Assembly: GCF_000002075.1 (NCBI RefSeq)
Contig: NW_004797487.1
Location: forward strand, 688,723-752,722
Direction of reading: 5' to 3'
Origin: Aplysia californica
Lineage: Eukaryota > Mollusca > Gastropoda > Aplysiida > Aplysiidae
DNA length: 64,000 nt
In this document: piece by piece, positions 55,200 through 64,000 of the stretch
How the letters are laid out: every line of letters begins with the position of its first letter
How positions within the stretch are numbered: position 1 is the stretch's first letter
Position numbers and translations under genes: made by a program
Notes under the pieces: generated by a model
The model's database searches: none
What the model saw: only the letters and a program-made list of their open reading frames with translations
Told to the model about the DNA's origin: nothing

Positions 55200-56640
55200 A
55201 ATTTTCTTCATCTAGCAATGCTAATCAGGCTTTCCCAATTTGGTCCCCGTTTGCGGGTGAATTTTTGGACCGGGCCGTAGCGTAGGTCAGTAACTTTGTC
55301 AACTTCGGTCTGCTTTATTTCTGGACCAATGTGATGAAACTCGGCAACCAATCAGAAAATACAGCAAACTTATGATACGTGGACGTTGAAGTTTGTACGC
55401 ATAAATTAACCTATACTTTTGGTTTCGGGAACACTTTCCTATCGGGCGCACCGAAAACTATAAGGAGCTTGAATTTCAACGCCGAGATGGCAATAGATCT
55501 ATCTGTCCTCTATAGTGTGCTCAAATTCGAACGTTTTGTGTCCAGTAGTTGTTTAGACCCGGTCGTAAATCTACGACTACCCCACTATCCAAAGCGGCTT
55601 CACACGGAGACCAGCCATTTTCCCGTCACTCTCACAGCAAATGTATGTGACCTACAAATCCCTGCATGACTATTCCGAGCCCGTTCATTGGTCACATGAA
55701 ATACGGCAATGGCGGGTGCGCCCATCCAGTTGTTTTTGTCTCTGTATCCCTGTAACATGGAAAAGGAGGTATTCCGAGGCGAGGTTATGTCGTCTAGGGG
55801 TGTTCGCGTCACAACGGAGGAAAAAGAATTTTTAATTGTACGGTAGGCTAGATTGAATTTTACTTATCTTTTAAGGTTGGCATGGTCTAAAAGTCATCAA
55901 AGAAAGCTTTGCCATTATTTAGTCACGCTGCCAACATATATTCTTAAAGATCTCATGTTGTGATACGATGCCATATAAAATGGACTCATCCAGACACCCC
56001 TTTTCCGCAAAATCGTAATATGTACACCAAAATTTTAATTTTAACACAATAACTACGAAATGGTTAGTAAATCTGACGGCAGAAATGATTTCTCCACCCA
56101 AAAACATATCCGTTAGCCAAGTTTCTTTCTAACACTCCAATTAATTACCGAGATATCGTCAATTTTCTTACAGAATATTGCAACCCAATAACTTTTCTAT
56201 TTATGAACCGATTCTTAAAATTCAAGAAGCATAATTCTTAGAATTGAAAACTCTTTCTTAGGTATCAAATAAAAAAACGAAGTGAGAAATAGTGCCGATC
56301 TTTATTTCTCCTAATGGTATCCGGCCTCGTGATTTTTTGCCTATTTATAGAAGAGTTCCACGCCAACTTTCTTTTTGCCATTCTGCGAGGTCTGGGAAGG
56401 ACCAAATTCTAGATCTATTTCAATTTTCAAGAGCTAGTCTACAGATTTTTTTAAAAGAGTGTAAAAACGTGAAAAAGAAAGGTTTCACAACAGAATGAAA
56501 TCAAAATTAGAACAGCCCATAAACATCCACAAAAATTAACAAATAAGGGCGTGTGTCCACCTGTCCGAGGAAGATTGGCTGTTTTAACCCTAAATGTGCG
56601 TAATTTTAAAAAAAAAGTACAAGATTACATTACATGTAAA
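55200..56640. other. Intergenic DNA, moderately CpG-rich at 55220-55830
   Basis: Contains GGCAACCAATCAGAAAA (CCAAT box on +) at about 55343. The 80-100 residue open frames here lack family similarity or splice context that I can defend. Confidence 0.4.
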
Positions 56641-56676
56641 TTATGGAATCACACACAAGGGGCCTGCCAGTGTCAG

Positions 56677-56681
<5 letters not shown>

Positions 56682-56738
<57 letters not shown>

Positions 56739-56740
56739 GT
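56682..56740 (+). repeat. (TA)n microsatellite
   Basis: About 27 TA units followed by TACACACATG. Confidence 0.97.
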
Positions 56741-57028
56741 ATATATATTTAGAATCTAACAGGGCTCTCCTTTACGCACATTTGTGCGTATATTACCCCG
56801 TAAACCTGCAAATAACCCCCTTTAAGTTTTGGTGGTGCGTGAGCTTTACTCTTTAGAATTTCGTTTCGGGGGTTTGCATACGCATTAAAACTTCAGGTAG
56901 TGTGCGTCTTGCAATCATCATTTCCCCCCTTCTCTACCCCGAAGCCGAGTCAATGATTTAACAAACACCCCCACACATAACACCGCAGTCTTACTTTTGT
57001 CTGTGACTCTGTGTCAGAAGCAGAAGAC

Positions 57029-57234
57029 CTAGAATCTACTCATCAGCTGCGCGTAGTTCCCGGCGACACCGGCCTGCTTGAGCACAAAAGCTCCGCCCAC
57101 ATTGTGGTCGCTCGCATTATATTTGCTGGTGTCATGCCTTGAGTTTACCCTTGCCGTGAGATTACCCTCATCCTTCTTTAACACACTAGGTCTAGTAAAC
57201 ATGAATTGTCCACCTTCGAAGGACTGGGATGGCT
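57029..57234 (-). CDS. Orphan terminal exon of an unrecognised gene
   Basis: Minus-strand acceptor CCTTATTTTTCAG, with a good branch-site candidate ACTAAT about 20 nt upstream, precedes 67 codons starting PSQSFEGGQFMFTRPSVLKK and ending GGAFVLKQAGVAGNYAQLMS-RF, stop TAG. Composition is well mixed and not low complexity, unlike neighbouring frames. I do not recognise the family. A speculative upstream exon at 57845-57827 (MGDMSR, donor GTGCGA) would join in phase and give a 74-residue protein; that part is a guess. Confidence 0.4.
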
Positions 57235-57779
57235 CTGAAAAATAAGGAATTAGTTTATTTTCCAAACTTGCCACTCATCCCGATGTATTCGGGATATCCA
57301 GATTTTTTGCCCCAAATTTCGAGCATCTCGATTTTCCCAATGTTGATCCCGTGTATCCGGATTTTAAATTTTTTTTGGTTCCTTCTGTTGTGCTGGATTT
57401 TTTGTAAAATCTTATTCTGCCTTCTTTTCTGTCGTGGGAAGCACTCGTTAAACTTTTAGTTAGCAGAAACTCGCACTATTTTTCTAAATCTCTATTTCGA
57501 CTTTAGTTGTTGTGTTGGATCTTTGCACGCCTGTGTTGTTTCAAGAAACATGTGTTTTAAGTATAATGGAAGTAGTAGTGGTTGGGCATTCCGACTTGAA
57601 ACATTCTCAAGACCTAGGCCCTAAATCATAATCATTTTCGCTTTTATTTTTGTTTCAACTCAGCATTCTCCAATGATGGCCTGACTGATAGCTGTTTTCA
57701 GTTTAAATTGCGACGCACAAATGATCAATATTATTCGTAGTTCTGCTATTACTTTCAAAACAAGCTTTATCCGAGTTCT

Positions 57780-57930
57780 GGTTAGTTGGGCTCGTCAGTA
57801 AAACTCTTTCAATCGCGCTTTCGCACCACGTGACATGTCTCCCATCGAAGTGAGTTCCGCGCGTGTCGTGGACCGTCCGTCGACGGGACAATTTAAGTTC
57901 ATGCACACCGGCTGAAGTGTCTTTCGGGAC
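57780..57930 (-). promoter_or_regulatory. CpG-dense patch upstream of the orphan exon
   Basis: Local CpG cluster including GCGCGTGTCG, CGTCCGTCGACGGG and a CACGTG E-box (57826-57831). It may be the promoter of a small minus-strand gene ending at 57029. Confidence 0.3.
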
Positions 57931-58169
57931 ATATCGGGGGGTGGGGGGTGATGATCGCGTGTAAAACACTTAAACTAGGACAGCTTGACGTGATACTTCA
58001 GGATAAAAAAAAATAATGGTAAAACACACAGAGGCATGGGTATGCACACGCACCCCCCCCCCACACACACACCCCTGGAAATTGTTTAAGTCAGTTTGGC
58101 AGTGACCTTAGTGATAAGTCGTTGATCCCGATTTTTTCCCCCCACTGAGATCCTGACTTTGAGTTTTTT

Positions 58170-58540
58170 TAGTTTTAGTAGAGGTTTTACGACGCTCACA
58201 ACTGCAGGTCATATGAGCGCCAAGGGGTGGATGTCAACAGAGAAGTCCTTACACAGGGAATCAGACTTACTCTGCTCTCCTTTCTAACTTCAACACCACA
58301 AAGTCTGCTTTTGACTATCAAGGCCCCCCGGAAATAGCGGGTCACAAGAGTGTGACAAACATACTAATGACTAATGAAGTAGAGGAAAATTACAATAATA
58401 AGGATTAGGAAAGAAAAAGCAGCACAGTTATGAGTACGACATTGTTAGATCAGCCCTTACAATTCTACTGAGCAATAGAACGAGAAATGTCCCCCCTTTG
58501 GGAATGACCTAAAGACACTTCAGTCAGTGGCACCGCCCCG
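58170..58540 (-). repeat. Type-A SINE-like copy, near full length
   Basis: Minus-strand copy beginning CCACTGACTGAAGTGTC and ending at the GTAAAACCTCTACTAAAACT tail near 58170. Confidence 0.85.
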
Positions 58541-59790
58541 GGGGGGTGATCCTGACTTTTAGATTTAATTGATTGGCAAGTCTGATTTTCTTTGTGCATT
58601 ACAGTTGGAATTGACCCCTTTTCGTTTGTCAACTTTATTTTATTTTTGATTTGCTCAACCACCACCCTTCCCCCCTCCAAATGGACACAACTTTAATTGT
58701 AGTCAATATTACTCATTTATTTCTTGCTGTTACTAAGAAACCTTAAGGTAATTAAAAAATTGTTAGCATTCAATCATATTAATGGTCACTGTATGTGTGT
58801 CTGTGTGAATGTGCGTGCGGAGTTAAATGTTTACATGCAAAAAATTCTTACTATAAAATTAGGAGATAATTGACTTTTATCCTTTAAGATTCTAAAACAA
58901 GGGTTTAAATTTAAATACCCCTTAAGATAGAAAACCGAAGGGTGAAGGAACCTTTTAAGTTGGTCTGAAAAGGGGAGCCCTGATCTAATGAAGGTAGAAA
59001 CATCAAATTAAATGATGTTACACTACACAACATCCTCCCCCCCCCTCTTTTCCTCAACCACAAAAATAAATTAATAGAAAAACAACACATCAGAACAATA
59101 ACAAGAGAAAAAAATTACACACCAACAAAATAAAACACCACAAAGAGGGAAAAATAAAAGAGGAACAGCAATACAAATCATATACTGTAACGTATTCAAC
59201 AAATCAACATGGTGACAAGTGAGAAAGAGACGAAGTGAAGCTAAGTGAACTTTCTTTCAAAAGTAAAGAGGTTCGTTTTTTTGGTGTTTTAAAATTTTTT
59301 TATTTGACTTTTATTCAAAGATTTGGGGGCCAAAAAATGCCCAAAAAATCGAGCTGCGATTGATTGGTCGCGGCCGCGACAAACGCAAGAGATGCTAGTT
59401 CTATAACCCTCCATATAGATCTAGATCTAGACAGCTGACAGCACACGAGTGAACACAACACATTTTAAAGTTTAAGAGCAGCACCTTTCATAGGCAACAT
59501 GTCATATCTGTAGCGAAAAACTGGAACTGTAGCATTTCTTTATATTTATAAATATTTACAGCAGACATTTTTAGGACCGATTGAACCATATTGTATACAA
59601 ACAATCTTGGGTAGGCCAATAATATAATTATAGAGATCCATATATCCGAAATTCGCGGGAAAGGATGTGATTTCAGAGTGTTCGGAGAAATAGTGCCCAG
59701 CTTTATTTTCCCGAACGTTCGGAGAAATAGATCTAATGCTGGCAAATAAGAAAGGCCTAAAGTGAAAATTAAAATTTTCATTGGCATCAC
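58540..59790. other. Intergenic DNA, nothing recognised
   Basis: AT-rich sequence with short homopolymer tracts; no gene, TIR element or known repeat recognised. Confidence 0.45.
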
Positions 59791-59796
59791 TACATC

Positions 59797-61036
59797 ATCG
59801 ATTAACACACTCCCATAGAGGGCTATTCATGGCGAAAACACACGTTTCCCGGCATGCACGCTGTACACCAACAGTACACACCGAGTGACCACGGCGGCCT
59901 GCCCAGAACGTCCGACGTAATCGGTTGCTGATATGATTTGCGGTGATCTTGCAGTTCCGTTCGTTAAAGTCCACGATCCATTTGTTTACACCCAGAGAAG
60001 AAATCCAGAAGTCTTGATGACCAAATAGGCTACCCATAGAACAGGGATGCAACCTACCTACATCGAATGATGGTAAAATCATGCCCCCCTGAACCCCCCT
60101 CCCCACCCCCCCTCTATATTTTTACCCCCTGAAACCCCCCTACTCTTGACTTTAACGAACAAAACTACAAAATCGCCAGATTCGCATCTCAGCACAGACA
60201 CAGGACAAGAGTTAAAGTTAACCCTCGTTCTGCGGGGGCCGGGTTTATGTCGCCCGAAAGCTTATTTCGGCACCTCGCCCACGTTCTGGACCCGAATCAG
60301 TGTAGCCCCTGGATCAGCGCACGCGCACCATCTTACGTGAAATTCGGGTCCCGAGTCGGATCCCCATTCATGCAGGTCAAGTGTGTGAGCGTCAGTCTGC
60401 TTGAGTTTGTGTGCGTTTGTGGCCTTCTTCTAGAACTACCTGCGCTGTTTCGTAATCGAGGCATACGTCTCATTCAAAACACGCCAAGTTGGTAGCTCTC
60501 TAGATGTTCGTCCAATGAAATTATAGAAGAAATTGACCCACTTAGATAAGAGGAGCTCGAAAGGATAGTCAGGAAACAAGACTTCCATATATATAGCTTG
60601 GTTGATAGTTTTGAATACCATTGTGCAGGTACAAAGAACAATTTGAGAGCAAAACATTAGAAAATTGACCTATTTATATTATCCCCTTTCGAAACTCAGG
60701 TCATTCATAACAACAAGAGCGTCCAGAAAGGTTATAAATTCGAATGGGCATATCTACGTAATGTCTTATTTATCAGCTTGTGAGAGGGGGTTATTCATGA
60801 GGTTGTAACACTTTATAATAGAAAGCTATGAAAGATAGAGCGTTATTTATATAAATTTTTATCATCGATTAACACTCCCCTGGCATTCATGGCGAAAACA
60901 CACGTTTACCAGCGCACGCGCGCTGTACACCAACAGTACGCACTGAGTGACCCCGGCAGCATGCCCGGAATGTCCGACGTAATCGGTTGCTGATAAGATT
61001 CGCATCTCAGCACAGACGCAGGACAAGAGTTAATGT
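59797..61036 (+). repeat. ~640-bp dispersed repeat (copy 2) flanked by direct repeats
   Basis: Copy 2 of the 53710 repeat is at 60220-60840. The flanks share CATCGATTAACAC, ATTCATGGCGAAAACACACG and CGACGTAATCGGTTGCTGAT: left flank about 59797-59935 and 60175-60215 with 240 extra bases inside, right flank about 60862-61036. The 53710 copy lacks these flanks. Confidence 0.7.
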
Positions 61037-61148
61037 GCACCAGCCATAACAGTGTGTGTGTGTGTGTGGGGGGGGGGGGTTCAGAATTGTTATTCATTCG
61101 CCGGTTTTGGCCCCAAGAGTAGGGGCAGCCCCCCTGACCTAATAAAAG

Positions 61149-61605
61149 AAAGTGGCTATTCTCACCCGCCCGGAAGTTCTCACAAGATCAACTCCTCCCC
61201 TCTTCTCTCTCTCTCTGTCTCTTTCTGAATACTGTCTATCGGTGTGGACGATCAAATTGACCAAAACAAAGTTAAAAAATGATGTTAAAACACAAAAGTA
61301 AATTAATTTGGTTGTCTACAAAGATGCTACGGCTATTTAACTTTTCGAATCGAGCCGAACTACGCGGGTCGCCATTTTGTTTTGCCCGGAAATTCTCGCG
61401 CTACTCCTCTCTCTCTTTCTCTCCACTGCCCACAGACAAAATTGTACGCTTTTAGTAGGCTACAGTTGTAATGGAACGTTTGTTCACGGCACAGAATTCT
61501 ACAATTTTTCTGTTATCACAGTATAGAATTCTGTGGTTTAGGGTGAACGCAAAATTTGGTGAACGCGCACCGGGTGAGAATAGCCACAAGACTCGCCTGC
61601 ACTAT
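61149..61605 (+). repeat. CTATTCTCACCC-ended repeat, copy 2
   Basis: GTGGCTATTCTCACCCGCCC to CACCGGGTGAGAATAGCCAC. Nearly identical to the inverse of 62531-62973. Confidence 0.85.
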
Positions 61606-61896
61606 TACTATTCTCACTCCGGGTGTGAGAATAGAGGTGGCCCTAATAAAAATATGGTGGGGGGGTTTCAGGGGGCATGCCCCCCTGAATTTTACCACAA
61701 TTTAATGTTTTGCAGTAGTTAGGTTTGATATCTTAGCTTGCCGCAAATCAAACGTATAGATCTAGACGTAGATCTAGATTTAGGTCAGGCTCAAATAAGA
61801 GGGGTGGGAACTACCGAAAAAGCACCAAGACTTTTTAGAAGGCCAAATTGTCCATTTATAGATCTACTGCCTGGGAGACCATCTTATTTCATTAGA

Positions 61897-61935
61897 GTCT
61901 AGATCTAGATCTAGATCTAGATCTAGATCTAGATT
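61897..61935 (+). repeat. (TCTAGA)n microsatellite
   Basis: About six units. Further copies lie at about 62389-62427, 63040-63070 and 41876-41935. Confidence 0.95.
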
Positions 61936-62530
61936 ATAAAACACATATATAAAAACTGATCTTCCGTTAAACAATGTTAGTGAAGTTAGAGCCACATATG
62001 CAACATCTTTTAGCTCACCAACTGCGCCAAACAACACAGTATTCAATATCATGTACGGCAGCACCACGTGCTACCGCCATGTTGGTAAACAAAAAGTAAA
62101 ATAATAACAAAGAAAGGAATTATTGTCGCAACAGCTGTGCAACCATAGCAACCGTATTTTGAGAAAACCACCAAATCAAGACTTTCAATAGATCAAATGA
62201 CCCAATAATACAATGAAGAGTCTCATAAAAAGAAACCTTCATAAATAATTCAAAATGTTCCCCATTTTTATTGTAAAAAAAAAGAACGTTAATAGCCCTA
62301 TTTGGAGCAACAGGGGAGGCTATTCTGTTCTTTCTAATTTCTTAGGCCTACTCAAGTTCACATTATTTACTAGACCAAGAGACCAGGTACTAGATCTAGA
62401 TATATAGATCTAGATCTAGATCTAGAAAAAAAGTTATTATTCTAGAGATCTAAATCTAGATTTAGATACAATGTATAGGCCTATCTAAATCTAGATAATC
62501 TAAATCTAGATATCTAGGCATATTCTTTCA

Positions 62531-62973
62531 CAGGCGAGTCTTGTGGCTATTCTCACCCGGTGCGCGTTCACCCTAAATCTAAACCACAGAATTCTACACT
62601 GTGATAACAGAAAAATTGTAGAATTTAATTTTGTGCCGTGAACAAACGTTCCATTACAACTGTAGCCTACTAAAAGCGTACAATTTTGTCTGTGGGCAGT
62701 GGAGAGAAAGAGAGAGAGGAGTAGCGCGAGAATTTCCGGGCAAAACAAAATGGCGACCCGCGTAGTTCGGCTCGATTCGAAAAGTTAAATAGCCGTAGCA
62801 TCTTTGTAGACAACCAAATTAATTTACTTTTGTGTTTTAACATCATTTTTTAACTTTGTTTTGGTCAATTTGATCTTCCACACCGATAGACAGTATTCAG
62901 AAAGAGACAGAGAGAGAGAGAAGAGGGGAGGAGTTGATCTTGCGAGAACTTCCGGGCGGGTGAGAATAGCCAC
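62531..62973 (-). repeat. CTATTCTCACCC-ended repeat, copy 3 (inverted)
   Basis: Inverse of 61149-61605, including the outer flanks GCGAGTCTTGTGGC and the AATAAAGAAAG side. Confidence 0.85.
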
Positions 62974-63000
62974 TTTCTTTATTTAATTTCACGGGAGGAC

Positions 63001-63460
63001 TTCCGTAACGAGCGACCACTAGATCTAGAATAGATCTATATATATATCTAGATCTAGATCTAGATCTAGACTAGACCGAGAGAGCAGAAAGTCAAGGGCT
63101 TGGGGTAGGGGTCACGGTAGGGTTAAGGCTAAGGATAGGGGTAGTGGTAGGGTTAGGGTTAGGTCTAGGCCTCTTCTTGGGAGGATTGAAGAATACCGGA
63201 CCACTCACGGTATACATTATTGCGCGAGAATATGGGCTGGGTGAAGGGGGGAGTGGGGGTGTTCAGGGGGTCTCCCCCCTGACAAAATTTTAATGAATAG
63301 ATCTACCGGTCCGAGATTCTCCATTGAGAGATATTAAAAACTGGGGAAAATCATGAATTCCTAAGGTTGAGACATAGGCAAAGTCAGTCCGGTGGTCCGG
63401 TATTCTTCAATCTTACCCTCTTCTTTATGGTGTTTGATGGAGTGGTCGCTCGTTACGGAA
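63001..63460. mobile_element. Nested pair of inverted-repeat elements
   Basis: Outer arms 63001-63020 and 63441-63460 are perfect inverses (TTCCGTAACGAGCGACCACT). Inner arms 63184-63204 and 63392-63412 are also perfect inverses (beginning GATTGAAGAATACCGGACCA). Non-coding; looks like one MITE inside another or a two-tier foldback element. Confidence 0.75.
63115..63170 (+). repeat. Degenerate TTAGGG-like interstitial telomeric repeat
   Basis: TAGGGTTAAGGCTAAGGATA and GGTAGGGTTAGGGTTAGG. Confidence 0.6.
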
Positions 63461-64000
63461 GCCCTTCCAATTTTACATCACATCATAAGAGAGTGTAGTG
63501 TAGTGTGGAGTAGGGAAACTGTTGTCTTCGGCCCAAATACTGTAAGTTTGTCCAACTGCCAACAGGCTTTTATTTGTCGAAGTGCATTATTTTATGGCCG
63601 TCGTTATTCGGACTCGAGTCCGAATAACATTGGCTGGATTGTACTTTACCGGACCACCCGTCTCGGCCCGTGATTACTACGCACGCCTAGCCTAACTACG
63701 CACTCATAGTACTCTGCGTGCGGACAAAAGGTAGTTCCACGGGCGACTTCACGCACGCACAGCGAAGTCAGCGGCGACTGGCGAGGCGAGGTGAGCGAGA
63801 GGTGGTGGTTGAGAGTGGGCAGGGGATTTAACTTTGGTGGACCACCGTGTATCATACCAACAGTGGGGTGGGGGTGGGGGGTTCAGGGGGGCTTGCCCCC
63901 CAGGAAACTATAAAAGAAAACTCACAAAAATGCGAAACAATAACATGAGCGGACAGTCGTGTTTACTTATCAATGGGGGAGTTTCAGGGGGGCTAGCCCC
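63461..64000. other. Window end, repeat-derived
   Basis: Two GGTTCAGGGGGGCNNGCCCC-type palindromes (63865-63903 and 63974-64000) and a TTTGGTGGACCACCGTGT motif related to 53680. No gene recognised. Confidence 0.5.

Noticed and set aside
55379-55669. 96-codon plus-strand frame with mixed composition
   Set aside because: No family similarity, splice context or start context that I could support.
59795-60106. 103-codon minus-strand frame
   Set aside because: Lies in a dispersed direct repeat; the second copy at 60862-61036 does not keep the frame.
59797-61036. Direct repeats flanking a 640-bp core, considered as terminal repeats of a miniature LTR element
   Set aside because: No TG..CA ends, primer site or target duplication seen, and the other core copy at 53710 lacks the flanks.

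Overview
The window is animal nuclear DNA: spliced genes with GT-AG introns, long introns full of retroelement debris, MITEs and micro/minisatellites, and one 563-base assembly gap. Gene content (PHKB, a TP53INP homologue, BBS10), TTAGGG-like repeats, CR1/L2-type LINEs and many (TCTAGA)n tracts suggest a lophotrochozoan, probably a gastropod mollusc. The species assignment is inference, not proof.

Layout. Positions 1-20433 (+) hold the 3' two thirds of a phosphorylase kinase beta subunit gene (PHKB): 14 distinct coding exons, about 690 codons, ending in a CaaX-type C-terminus (CTIA). Two of these exons sit in a near-perfect 1,865-bp tandem duplication whose exon phases do not allow both copies in one open message. 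20434-29585 is PHKB 3' flank and intergenic DNA with several MITEs. About 29590-38336 (-) is a TP53INP-type autophagy/stress gene: two coding exons (379 codons, LIR motif, conserved PPPCFT/LLIEHPSMSVY block, histidine-rich insert) and probably a very long 3'UTR. Its promoter and 5' non-coding exon may lie near 43.3-43.6 kb. 47325-49174 (-) is a large BBS10 exon (chaperonin-like ciliopathy protein). 49.4-64 kb is repeat-rich; one orphan terminal exon (57029-57234, -) is the only other coding candidate.

The host genes do not form a pathway: PHKB regulates glycogen breakdown, TP53INP couples stress signalling to autophagy, BBS10 assists BBSome assembly.

The most unusual pattern is in the repeats. 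A short interspersed element ending in a GTAAAAC..TTACTAAAAC tail occurs about 20 times. All 17 copies inside transcribed regions (16 without the duplicated one) are in the sense orientation, and six of the 14 PHKB acceptors, plus the BBS10 acceptor, have the element's 3' end 20-45 nt upstream, where its TACTAAAAC could act as branch point. PHKB also carries tandem expansions of functional signals: repeated 5' splice sites after the first exon and a 30-bp minisatellite that re-encodes the CaaX plus stop. No retroviral, LTR, Polinton or other capsid-bearing element was recognised.
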